NCBI RefSeq assembly: GCF_964204645.1
Contig: NC_134026.1
Location: 19,424,650 to 19,488,649 of the forward strand
Reading direction: 5' to 3'
From: Tubulanus polymorphus
Taxonomy: Eukaryota > Nemertea > Palaeonemertea > Tubulaniformes > Tubulanidae
DNA: 64,000 bases
Notes under the pieces: model-generated
Told to the model about the DNA's origin: nothing
What the model saw: only the letters and a program-made list of their open reading frames with translations
The model's database searches: none
Program-made: the position numbers and the translations under genes
Part shown: positions 34,375-43,846 of the stretch, one piece after another
How positions within the stretch are numbered: the first letter of the stretch is position 1
Layout of the letters: every line of letters begins with the position of its first letter

Positions 34375-35461
34375 ATCAGCTGAATTTCATCTCAAATTTG
34401 GTGATTCTGAAAAGCAGAAGAAAAGCTTTGTACTCAAGGTTCAGGTATTGCTGACTGACAAACTGAGAAAATCTAATCTAAATGTTAAGGCTAGGCAGAT
34501 GCACAAAACCATTGAAAATCTTAGTGCATCACTGCCATTACTAGTGTAGCGGTTGTAGTGTAAACATATAAAATAGTAATTCAGGTAGTGACTGCTGTTG
34601 TCCATAGGTAGCGTAGTCGTAGTCACTCTGCTGTGCCGGGGCGCTCGCTACACGGGTCCGCCTGGGTCGACCGCACTCGGGTAGTGAATACGGCAAGGAG
34701 ACTCTTGTCTTCCCCAGGAAAGTAAATGGTATAAAATATGTAGAATCTGTTCCTCTATTGAAAAATGTCGCTAAAAAGGGCGCTTAAGCAGTACGCTCTC
34801 CTCCAAACAGTCGCCTCCCTACTCCACGTAGCCTTAATCTGTGTGGCCAATACAGACCCCCCAACCCGCTCTCCTCAGAGTAATCCGCTTTAGGGGCTTT
34901 CCTCGGACGAAACTCGCAGTGTTGATTACTCGGCGGATATGGCTACCCCCATTCCAAGTGCCCTCTCGCACATAGCTGTCCCCCGACATCTCAGGAGCTA
35001 ATTGCGACTCATGCCAGATCTGTCAAACTAGTCGTATGCATAAGTGTTGTCCGTAGCGACGGTCAATAGGGGAACGATCCTCACGTAGAACTAAATGGGT
35101 TCGATGCAGCAGGAAAACAAACAGAAATCCTCGTCCTTCCTTCCAGTGCCGGCGAATCAAATAAACGCAAGATTCGAAGTTTGATTGGAATGTAGTACGA
35201 ATTATTAAATATATATATTTTCTTATAATACAAAGTTCATCGTTCTTGATGCCAAGGGGACATCATGTCCACACGCAAAACACCTTGATTATTTACATTT
35301 CGATATATAAAAAGAATGTGCCCTTCATGGCTTGCAAAGCCTTGGTACAGTCAATGTACGGTAGCATACAAAGGAGACGACCGAACGTCGAATAGAAGCG
35401 GTGGCGCGGCGGACTCCGGTGTGTATCTAATATCACTTAGGTCTCAGTAAACGAGCGTCGA

Positions 35462-35830
35462 AGCTAATCAACGATTAAGATGTTAACGACGGAGCGTCAA
35501 GTAGTTAACGACGAGCGTTGTCGTTAATCAACGATAAGAATTATACGACGGAGCGTCAAATAGTTAACGACGAGCGTTGTCGTTAATCAACGATATGAAT
35601 TATACGACGGAGCGTCAAATAGCTAACGACGAGCGTTGTCGTTAATCAACGATATGAATTATACGACGGAGCGTCAAATAGTTAACGACGAGCGTTGTCG
35701 TCAATCAACGATAAGAATTATACGACGGAGCGTCAAATAGTTAACGACGAGCGTTGTCGTTAATCAACGATAAGAATTATACGACGGAGCGTCAAATAGT
35801 TAACGACGAGCGTTGTCGTTAATCAACGAC
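35462..35830. repeat. 59-bp tandem repeat array in 3' LTR
   Basis: About six units, each with ATCAACGAT, TATACGACGGAGCGTCAA and TTAACGACGAGCGTTGTCG, at a strict 59-bp spacing (starts near 35462, 35521, 35580, 35639, 35698 and 35757). The first unit is diverged and the last is followed by a partial one. CpG-rich relative to the surroundings. The same array is at 46002-46370 in the 5' LTR. Confidence 0.9.
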
Positions 35831-36949
35831 TGCGCGCCAAATTCAAAATGTCGGTGACGCGAACTCAAAGAGTCGAAATTCAGAGGCGACGTCAAGAAGA
35901 TGAAACGACCGCGCGTTCGTTCGAAAAAGGAGTTACTGAATACAGGTGATTTTCATGGTCAGCAGAAAGGACATCTCGGAGTAAAATTACGGAAATAGCA
36001 CAGAAGATATAGGCCTACCATACTATTATTATTACTATTACTAATTACAGCGACGAGAGCGTTAAGTCGGCATCGTTAGAGGATTGAATTTAAACAGACG
36101 ATGAACTGACGGAGAATTTACAATATTTACAGGATTGTAAGGGACGAGTTTATCGGCAGCCCATGGCCGACGACTACACGACCCCCGGGTGCGTCGGCAC
36201 TCGGGACTCACTGAGGGCGGGATGTCAAAAACCACTGCAGCGATCCCGGGGTCAGACGACCCGGAGGCCCGTGTCTTAATTAGAGAGTAAAATTGTCTTC
36301 TTACATGATCTGTACGATTTACAGCGTCCGATTCGTAGAACGGTGAAGAGGCAGCAAGAAGAGTTTCTAATGTGGCTCTGCCAGAGCCAAGTTGCCAATG
36401 AGCGCGATTGCGCCAAATTTATAGTTTTAATGCGGTCAACGCACGCGGTGATTGGTCAAGCGTGACGAGCAGTGATACGATCCGCGGACAAAGTAGAGCA
36501 CGCGAAATCATTCGACCGTGACGAATGATAAACCCTAAATAAAGACTTCATACGCGAGAAATAGAATTAAGTTCTATAATATTTTAAGATTAACGCGAAA
36601 AATGACGACTATAAGACCGATACGGAGATATTTACTAAAAATAAACCGGAGCTAACCGCACCACCGCGAAAACGCTCACACGGAAGTGAGGCGGCGCCAG
36701 CGAACGGCGTCGTAAAAACGAGCGTAAACACGAGCAGGGCTGGAGAATTCTCCGGCGACGAGACGGAACCAAAACGGCCCAAAATCAAAGAAGTTGGGTC
36801 TCGAATATAAAAAGGAGAACACACACTAATAGGTAGGTGGGGGATAAAAGAATGGCCTGGACAGGCGCCGAAAAATCGCTAATGTCACCGCGATGTGGCG
36901 TGGCCAACACCGCGGGGGCCTGCCCAGGTCGTGAAATTGGAATCTGACA

Positions 36950-38105
36950 CACAGGGGCTCGTTACGATAGCTGGGGGTCCAAAATCAAAGATTTGACCCA
37001 GTATCCTAGGTACCACCTATAAAAAAAGAAAAGGGAGCTAACATTTTGACATACTAGAATTGACCTTCTCATTTCAATCGCTGATTACTTCGTAACCCAT
37101 CGACCGATTCGCTCGAAATTGGTTTCGTTTCATTCCTAAGAGGTTACTTTTTCGTTTGAGACCTTCCGCGACAAAATCGGATAAGAGACACCCGAGAAAT
37201 CACGACTCAAATCCGAAAAAACGAGTCAAAATAGCCAAAGCCGGAATTACTAGGACGTCTCGGAGTAGTCGATTTCCGACGAAAAACGATGATTTGACGC
37301 GGTTCCCGGACGTTAATCTTCACATATCATACATCGCTGGAAAGCTTATGAACTGACCTTATTGACAGACGCGTTTATTTGATAATCCGTTCCGATACCC
37401 GCGACTGGCGAGCTGATAATCCAGATTGATGCGATAAATACGATTTCCAAGTGTATTCCGGCCGCCATTAACTGCGTGACGTCATGAGAAATCCCAGCAT
37501 GCAACGCTAGATAATTGACATATTCAGTCGACCAATCACGTATCGCGAATTTATCAGTCCTCAGAGCCCGTGACGTCACACCCTCAATGGCGGTTCAGTG
37601 ACGCTTAAAGTGCGTATTTATCGGTTCGGTGCGTATTATCACCTCGCTTGTCGCCGGTTTCGGAACGGATTATCAAATAAACGCATTTTTCAATAAGGTC
37701 AGTTCATAAGCTTTCCAGCGATGTATGATATGTGAAGATTAACGTCCGGGAACCGCGTCAACTCATCGTTTTTCGTCGGAAATCGACTACTCCGAGACGT
37801 CCTAGTAATTCCGGCTTTGGCTATTTTGACCCGTTTTTTCGGATTTGAGTCGTGATTTCTCGGGTGTCTCTTATCCGATTTTGTCGCGGAAGGTCTCAAA
37901 CGAAAAAGTAACCTCTTAGGAATGAAACGAAACCAATTTCGAGCGAATCGGTCGATGGGTTACGAAGTAATCAGCGATTGAAATGAGAAGGTCAATTCTA
38001 GTATGTCAAAATGTTAGCTCCCTTTTCTTTTTTTATAGGTGGTACCTAGGATACTGGGTCAAATCTTTGATTTTGGACCCCCAGCTATCGTAACGAGCCC
38101 CTGTG
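36950..38105. mobile_element. hAT-like foldback element nested in the 3' LTR
   Basis: 1,156 bp with terminal inverted repeats of about 460 bp that are nearly perfect, ending CACAGGGGCTCGTTACGATA. The insertion duplicated ATCTGACA (36942-36949 and 38106-38113), an 8-bp target site. The empty site ATCTGACA is at 47482-47489 in the other LTR. An 8-bp duplication with CAGGGG-type ends points to the hAT superfamily, although the CA before CAGGGG is unusual. The centre (about 37420-37630) is unique and has no transposase. The two 66-residue frames are mirror images inside the arms and are not genes. Confidence 0.85.
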
Positions 38106-38325
38106 ATCTGACAGGACTGCCAAAAATCTGTCAGATTGAAATTGAGCCGAAAAGATCCCGAAACATCGCCGCAGAACACCCAGCCCCGCCCCGGAATACG
38201 TACATCTAAAAAGAAACAATGAGAAAAGAACGGCTTAAGGCCATTCCGAAATACATAATATAATTTCACAAAAGACCGACATTTTGTGGTCAAACCCACC
38301 CCAGATATTGACAATTTTCGCCACA

Positions 38326-38342
38326 AAAACCCCCGCCCAGCC
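38326..38342 (-). promoter_or_regulatory. Polypurine tract for plus-strand priming
   Basis: On the minus strand GGCTGGGCGGGGGTTTT abuts the TGTGGCG start of the 3' LTR. The G-rich run in this position is the expected RNase H-resistant primer, though it is interrupted by a C and ends in T residues. Confidence 0.65.
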
Positions 38343-38660
38343 TCATACTACGCCTTAAGGCGATGAGGCGAAATGAATTTAAAGAAAATTGGATGTCATA
38401 ATGACAAAAAGCGAAAAAGGCCTAATCAAAAAGCAAGCCCGAAAGTAGAAGACCCGAAAATAGTACAAATTACAATTAATATTACATTTACAGGAAACGG
38501 GGTTCCGAGGTCCCGGCAAGCGGGCGGAGCTGAAGAGAACCGACGAGGGGACCAGGCACTCATCCGGAGTGCTCCGAATCAGCCTCCTCTCGGCCCTCAA
38601 CGACCCCCACCAGATCCCCGGAACATACGGAACACCGTAAAAACAGGTAAAAACAGACCA

Positions 38661-39989
38661 CTAATATACGTAAGGGATCTTGGCGGATTTGCAATCGATG
38701 GCGCACAGGACGCACGGACTGGGCCGACGGTCCAGGCCCCAGGTGGCGACGGGTCCGTGCGGAGTCGGATGTTGGTGTCGCAGGCCAAATACTGCTACGC
38801 GTCGCGGAGTGATCTCGTTCTCGGCGGGAGGCCATTCAATCCCATGGTGGGCTGCGAGGACCCGACACGCTGTGCAGGCGAAGGTTTCGGTAGGAGTCCC
38901 ACAGTATTGATACGCGGTACCCATCGCAGAGGGGTGATAGTGTAATGTCACATGCAGGCTACGGGTGGACGCCGAGCCAACCTCCTCGTCGCGTACAAGC
39001 ATGACGTGCTGGCCCGTGCCAACACCTACCAGTTCGTTCGTTCCTACGATAACTTCTGGCACACCAGCGTCAGCCAGGGCGAGCAGCCGCTGTTCCTCCT
39101 CTTCAATGCTCCTGGTGGGTATCACCGGCGTGATTTGGTTGTTCATCACCTGGAACTTGCCCGCTCCGGCCTCCGTCTCCGCGACGACTATCGGTGCAAC
39201 GACGGGAATGTCGGCCGACGAATTTGGAGAAGTCGCAGAAGGAGGGGCGTCCCCCTTGCTCAAAACGTGGTCAAAATCGGCCGGCATGTCCGGGCCGATA
39301 TCAGACGCGTGTGTCGTCTTCGGTGGCGACGCAATAGGAGTTAACACGGTCGGAGGCGTCGCGATCAGGGGCGGAGATGTTGATATCGGTTGCGGCGCAA
39401 TCTGGGGCGTCGCGATCGGTGTCGGTTTACCGGGTTCAAGCCGAGCTATCGCCTTCCTGGCTTCGAGGTCTCGACGAATCTCTAACCCTATACTGGTCTG
39501 TTGCGCCAGAAAGGCCGAGTCGAGCTGGCGGGCCTCCTCCGCGATGCGGTCGCTTGCAATCATGTTGGCCTTAACGCGTGCCCGATGGGCCCGGTCGGCC
39601 TCGCGTCGCGCCCGACGGTAGTCAGTGTGGCCGGGAGATTCTGAGATGGATAGAGCTGGATCTCGGTCCCACTCCTCAGTGCGCACGATTTTGCGCGGAG
39701 GTGAATTCTCGTCGCCCTCGGTGACGACCTCGTACCCCGGGTCGCGATTGGTCGTTTTTACATGATATTTTCCATGCTGCCGCGCGGAAAGTTTAGTACG
39801 TGAAATACGGCCGCAGTCGCGGCATTTGTAGCTGCGGCCTGCGACAGGCCGCCCCTCACACCCATCAGCATGCGCGTCGATCGCTTCTGAACGGAAATGC
39901 TTATAGCAAAAGCGACATTTAGTCTTGATGCTCGACCTGTAATAACAAAGTTGCAGATTTATATAAGAAAACCAGATTAGACGGTCCAA
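38661..39989 (-). CDS. Retrotransposon ORF3: zinc-finger protein in env position
   Basis: An open frame of 442 codons follows pol with a 13-nt overlap. Its first codon is TTG, not ATG, and the first Met is far inside, so normal initiation is unlikely. On the minus strand TTGTTATTACAG then GTCGAG (acceptor boundary at 39936/39937) is a good splice acceptor, so a spliced subgenomic mRNA is plausible, as for env genes. Residues 25-44 hold C-x2-C-x11-H-x3-C and residues 56-76 hold C-x2-C-x12-H-x3-H (C2H2 finger). Then come an Arg/Ala/Glu-rich, coiled-coil-like region, a Pro/Thr/Ile-rich linker, and C-terminal CxxC pairs at 372-375 and 426-429. No signal peptide or membrane helix is seen, so it is not an envelope protein. 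Function is unknown; nucleic-acid binding is inferred. A long antisense frame overlaps it. Confidence 0.75.
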   Translation of the reverse strand: MDRLIWFSYINLQLCYYRSSIKTKCRFCYKHFRSEAIDAHADGCEGRPVAGRSYKCRDCGRISRTKLSARQHGKYHVKTTNRDPGYEVVTEGDENSPPRKIVRTEEWDRDPALSISESPGHTDYRRARREADRAHRARVKANMIASDRIAEEARQLDSAFLAQQTSIGLEIRRDLEARKAIARLEPGKPTPIATPQIAPQPISTSPPLIATPPTVLTPIASPPKTTHASDIGPDMPADFDHVLSKGDAPPSATSPNSSADIPVVAPIVVAETEAGAGKFQVMNNQITPVIPTRSIEEEEQRLLALADAGVPEVIVGTNELVGVGTGQHVMLVRDEEVGSASTRSLHVTLHYHPSAMGTAYQYCGTPTETFACTACRVLAAHHGIEWPPAENEITPRRVAVFGLRHQHPTPHGPVATWGLDRRPSPCVLCAIDCKSAKIPYVY

Positions 39990-42900
39990 TCCCCGAACCT
40001 ATCGGGCAAGCGGGTTCTTCGATCAGATCTTCTACTAGAAAGGCCCTCAGAGGGCATCGCACCTAGGGGCGAATCAACGGCCACATAGGGCTTCAATCGA
40101 TCGAAATGTATATATTTGACATTGTGGTTTTCGAGATTCTCAACACCAAAGACCACGTCGTTGACAATGCGCGTGACTGAAAACGGACCAGTCCAAAGAC
40201 AGGACAATTTCTTGGTCTGTCGGGCCGAAATGGCGGGCGTGTAAACCCAGACTAAATCTCCGATATTATAAGTAGAGCCGCTCTGTCGCAAATCGTAACT
40301 TCTCTTATTTCGTTTCGTTCTTATTTCCAGGTTGCGTCGAGTCAATGCAAACGCGGTTTCAAGACGCTCTTTAACTTCGATCGCATACGATTTAGTTGGA
40401 AGAGGAGAGTGTTCCGCCGCGGATGTACCGGATACAATTTGAAGCGGTAAGTTAATTTCACGCCCGAACATCAAATAATTCGGAGTAAAACCAGTGCTAT
40501 CATGCACGGAAGCACGGTACGCCATAGTTAAGAAAGGTAATTGTTCGTCCCAGTCAGTCTGGTTAGAATTCACAGTCATAGCGAGGCCGTCTAAAAGAGT
40601 CCGATTGTACTTCTCGCACAACCCGTCGGATTGCGGGTGATAGGCCGTTGTACGGGTTTTCTGCATCTCGAGCAGTTCGCATATCTCTCTAACTAGTTTC
40701 GATTGGAAGTTCGTGCCTTGGTCACTATGGAATTGGCGGGCTACCCCATACCTCGAAATGAATTCTCTCACTAAGGTCGTTGCCACGGTAACAGCTGTCT
40801 GATTGGGTAGAGCATAGGCTTCTACCCACCGAGTGAAATAGTCGGTCACAACTAAGATAACTGTATTGCCAGAGTCAGTCTCGGGGAGAGGACCTAGAAT
40901 GTCGAGTGCGATTCGTTCGAGTGGTAGTCCCACTCTGTAATCTTTCATAGCGGCCCTTCTCTTCTTAGGGGTGGTCTTTCTTGACGCGCAGATATGACAC
41001 TGTTGACACCAGAGTTTAATGTCCTCATGGATTCCGTGCCAGAAATATTGACCATGGACGGCGGCGAGAGTCTTCTTTACTCCGAAATGTGCCGAAGTAC
41101 GGGAGTTATGGATGGAGTTAAAGACTTCTTTTCGATACTTTCTCGGGAGGAGTAGGAGCGTTGAATCGGGATGTCCAGCGCGTTCCTTGCTTATAAATAG
41201 TTTACCGTCAATCAGTTTTAATTGTGTCCATCGAGCCCAGTAGAACTTGGTCGAAAGCCCAAGGCTGGAGACATCTTGCCAGGCAGGCCTGTCGCCGGAC
41301 TTGAATCTTTCCACTATCCAAGATAGCTCCGAGTCAACTGCCTGTTCATTTATCAATTGCTGAGTCGTCCATTCGGTTGAACTTAACAGGGTGGTCCCAG
41401 ATCTAGGTATATTTCGTTGTTCGATGTTAATGTTTCTAATTTTGGTTCTGTCATTACAGGGAGAAATATCGCCCTGAAAGTTTGAAGAAGAACGGAGGCA
41501 GCTTGCACACTCTCGGCGTGAAAGACCATCAGCATTGGTGTGAAAACGACCGGGTCGATGTTGAATCTTGAATCGATACTCGGCCAAGGCGGTTATCCAT
41601 CTTGCGGTCTGTCCCTCTGGCTCCTTGAATGACATCAGCCACCGAAGTGACGCGTGGTCAGTCCTGAGGAGGAATTCTCTCCCAAGTAAGTAGTGTCGAA
41701 AATGTTTCACATAAGTTATAACTGCGAGCAACTCTCGCCTAGTGGTACAATAGTTTCTCTCCGGTTTGGAAAGGACACGGCTACCATACGCGATCACCCT
41801 TTCCTGTCCGTCCTGCGGCTGAGATAGCACTCCTCCGAGCCCCACTCCAGAAGCATCGCAATCTAGAATGAATGGTAAATCGGGGTCAGGATAGGCTAAG
41901 ACTGGTGGCGACATCAACATCTCTTTCAATCGGATGAACGCATCTTCGCAGTCTGATGTCCAGGTAAACTTCCTGTCTTTCTCGGTTAATTTATACATCG
42001 AGTGAGCGACGGAAGAGAAATCCGGGCAGAAATTTCGATAATACGACGCCAGGCCGAGGAATGATCGGACATCAGTTGGACACTTCGGTGTAGGCCAGTT
42101 CTTGATGGCTTCAATCTTAACAGGATCGCAGGCGACTCCCTCTTCTGAGACGATATGGCCTAGGAAAGTGACGCTTCTCTGGAAAAATTGACACTTCTTA
42201 GGTTTGAGCTTCAACCCGGAACGTCTGATTCGGTCAAAGACCGCCCGTAGATTCTGCAGAGTCTCGTCGAAGGATCTTCCGTATACGATGATATCGTCGA
42301 GATAAATTAAACAAATCTCATTTTGCAGCCCGCGCAAAACCTGCTCCATCAATCTTTCAAACGTGGCGCCCGCGTTGCATAGACCGAACGGCATACGCTT
42401 AAACTGATAAAGGCCATTTCGTACTACGAATGCTGTTTTCTCTTTAGCTTCTTCAGACAACTCCACCTGCCAATATCCTGAGGCTAAGTCCATCGTGCAA
42501 AAGTATTTCGATCCTGACAAAGAGCGAATCGAATCATCTATTCGGGGAAGCGGGTACGAGTCAAGCTGCGTACACGAGTTCAATGCCCGGAAATCTACGC
42601 AGAACCGTGTGGAACCATCTTTCTTCCCGACCAACACGATATTCGAGCACCAAGGGCTGGATGAAGGTTCTATCACGTCTCGGTTTAGCATGTCTTCCAC
42701 CATTTCGTCTGCTGTCTCTTGTTTCGATATGGGCATCCGCCTCGCCCGCTGTTTGATAGGGCGGCTCCCATTGGTGTCAATGTCGTGTGTCACGCCCTGG
42801 GCTAAACCCAAATCAGTGTCCGATTTCGAAAATATGTCAGAGTATTCTAGTATGAGCTGTCTCGCTTGTTCTCCCTCAGTAGGACTCAAATTCTCAAGGG

Positions 42901-43846
42901 TTCTCGCAATTAAGTCCACTAAATGATCAGGCTCTCTCTGGTCGGGTTGTAATTCTAGCTCGGTTATGCCGATCTGATTCATGCTTGAGCCGCCAACTCG
43001 GCTGATGGTGCTGAGATAGCCCAGGGTTGAACCCTTATGAATGGTTATCGTTTCCGGGGTCGGATTCATAACCCTTGCTGGTAGAAATTTCTTCTCTGTG
43101 TCTACAAGACTACGTGCGGTGAGAAATTGGTGTTTATGGGAAAGTCGCGATGACTCTATTATTGCCCATTTTCCAGTATGGTGTTGAACATCTACGAGTC
43201 CATCAACTATCTGTTCCGAAAATGGCTGAAGGATAACTTTCCGCCGGCTTCGTACTCGAGTGTTATTCTCGTCAAGATTACAGTGCTTTCCGTAAAACAG
43301 TTGCTCATCACCCAAAATCAAGCTCTTCCGTCCGGGAAATATCTTACAGTCGAAAAATTCTAGAAAGTCCATGCCGAGTATGACATCTTCTGATATATCA
43401 GCAATCACGAATTTCCAGGGAGTCGATTTATCGAAGATCTTAGCGTCGATCTCCATCTGACCTTTGACCTCAATACCTAAGCCATTGGCCGTACTCAATG
43501 CAACATCTGACATCTCTAATTTATCTTTCATCGCAGGACGAAGTCGATTATAAATCTTGCTATTTACAACGGAGACGCAAGCTCCCGTGTCAATCAAATA
43601 ATTTACATTGATTTCTCCTATTTTTCCGTGTATGATTATGCTCGTTGAATTTCTGCTCATTTGATAAATCTTTCTGATTTCTTTAATTTTAGGAGTTGGA
43701 GTATGATGATTTAATGAAGGAAATGAGAGTTCTTCTACTTGCGCGGCTGGCCGGACTCTCGAGGAGCCAACCGTCCCTCGTTTCCCTGATGCCTTGATCT
43801 GCGACATTCTCGAGAAATGTGGCCGGGCTCTCCGCAGGCGTAACAA
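39977..43846 (-). CDS. pol: Retrotransposon Pol polyprotein (PR-RT-RH-IN)
   Basis: The 1,289-codon frame is in -1 relation to gag and overlaps it by 112 nt, so it is made by frameshifting at 43786-43780 and not from its own first codon. The aspartic protease has LIDTGACVSVV (DTG at 86-88). The reverse transcriptase has YLDDIIVYG (YLDD at 515-518). RNase H begins near LDCDASGVGLGG (about 657). The integrase has an HHCC zinc domain (about 908-950, with CQQCHIC) and a D,D-35-E core with Asp near 982, Asp near 1042 in HSDQG, and Glu near 1078 in CEKYNR. It is followed by a WTGPF module (GPF/Y-like). All catalytic residues are present and the frame is unbroken, consistent with a recently active copy. 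Confidence 0.93.
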   Translation of the reverse strand: MLRLRRARPHFSRMSQIKASGKRGTVGSSRVRPAAQVEELSFPSLNHHTPTPKIKEIRKIYQMSRNSTSIIIHGKIGEINVNYLIDTGACVSVVNSKIYNRLRPAMKDKLEMSDVALSTANGLGIEVKGQMEIDAKIFDKSTPWKFVIADISEDVILGMDFLEFFDCKIFPGRKSLILGDEQLFYGKHCNLDENNTRVRSRRKVILQPFSEQIVDGLVDVQHHTGKWAIIESSRLSHKHQFLTARSLVDTEKKFLPARVMNPTPETITIHKGSTLGYLSTISRVGGSSMNQIGITELELQPDQREPDHLVDLIARTLENLSPTEGEQARQLILEYSDIFSKSDTDLGLAQGVTHDIDTNGSRPIKQRARRMPISKQETADEMVEDMLNRDVIEPSSSPWCSNIVLVGKKDGSTRFCVDFRALNSCTQLDSYPLPRIDDSIRSLSGSKYFCTMDLASGYWQVELSEEAKEKTAFVVRNGLYQFKRMPFGLCNAGATFERLMEQVLRGLQNEICLIYLDDIIVYGRSFDETLQNLRAVFDRIRRSGLKLKPKKCQFFQRSVTFLGHIVSEEGVACDPVKIEAIKNWPTPKCPTDVRSFLGLASYYRNFCPDFSSVAHSMYKLTEKDRKFTWTSDCEDAFIRLKEMLMSPPVLAYPDPDLPFILDCDASGVGLGGVLSQPQDGQERVIAYGSRVLSKPERNYCTTRRELLAVITYVKHFRHYLLGREFLLRTDHASLRWLMSFKEPEGQTARWITALAEYRFKIQHRPGRFHTNADGLSRRECASCLRSSSNFQGDISPCNDRTKIRNINIEQRNIPRSGTTLLSSTEWTTQQLINEQAVDSELSWIVERFKSGDRPAWQDVSSLGLSTKFYWARWTQLKLIDGKLFISKERAGHPDSTLLLLPRKYRKEVFNSIHNSRTSAHFGVKKTLAAVHGQYFWHGIHEDIKLWCQQCHICASRKTTPKKRRAAMKDYRVGLPLERIALDILGPLPETDSGNTVILVVTDYFTRWVEAYALPNQTAVTVATTLVREFISRYGVARQFHSDQGTNFQSKLVREICELLEMQKTRTTAYHPQSDGLCEKYNRTLLDGLAMTVNSNQTDWDEQLPFLTMAYRASVHDSTGFTPNYLMFGREINLPLQIVSGTSAAEHSPLPTKSYAIEVKERLETAFALTRRNLEIRTKRNKRSYDLRQSGSTYNIGDLVWVYTPAISARQTKKLSCLWTGPFSVTRIVNDVVFGVENLENHNVKYIHFDRLKPYVAVDSPLGAMPSEGLSSRRSDRRTRLPDRFGDWTV
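43725..43786 (-). promoter_or_regulatory. -1 ribosomal frameshift signal (slippery site plus pseudoknot)
   Basis: Read on the minus strand, the heptamer GGGAAAC (43786-43780) sits in the gag frame as G GGA AAC, the standard X XXY YYZ arrangement. After a 7-nt spacer, GGTTGGC (43772-43766) can pair with GCCAGCC (43751-43745), and loop bases GAGAGT (43760-43755) can pair with ACTCTC (43730-43725), giving an H-type pseudoknot. Pol is in exactly the -1 frame. The same heptamer is used by several retroviruses at gag-pro junctions. Confidence 0.85.

Larger units (their letters stand above)
34545..38325 (-). repeat. 3' LTR of the retrotransposon (carries nested insertion)
   Basis: 2,617 bp after removing the 1,156-bp insertion and its 8-bp duplication, exactly the length of the other LTR. 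It starts TGTGGCG in element orientation (at 38325) and ends CGCTACA (at 34545). It contains about six 59-bp tandem units at 35462-35830. It lies immediately upstream of the transporter gene in the same orientation. Confidence 0.93.

Noticed and set aside
34355-34549. 64-codon plus-strand frame overlapping the transporter's first exon
   Set aside because: Antisense to exon 1 and the 5' UTR, ending at the LTR junction. The minus-strand exon is supported by phase and by family similarity.
35462-35830. CRISPR-like regular array
   Set aside because: The units are contiguous 59-bp tandem repeats with no unique spacers, inside an LTR of a eukaryotic retrotransposon.
37156-37356. Two near-identical 66-codon frames (also 37699-37899 on the other strand)
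   Set aside because: They are the same sequence in the two inverted arms of the nested foldback element, not conserved genes.
38965-39621. 218-codon plus-strand frame, with others at 38373-38945 and 38952-39344
   Set aside because: They lie antisense to the retrotransposon's third ORF in GC-rich sequence with few stops. They carry no recognisable domain, so they are shadow frames.
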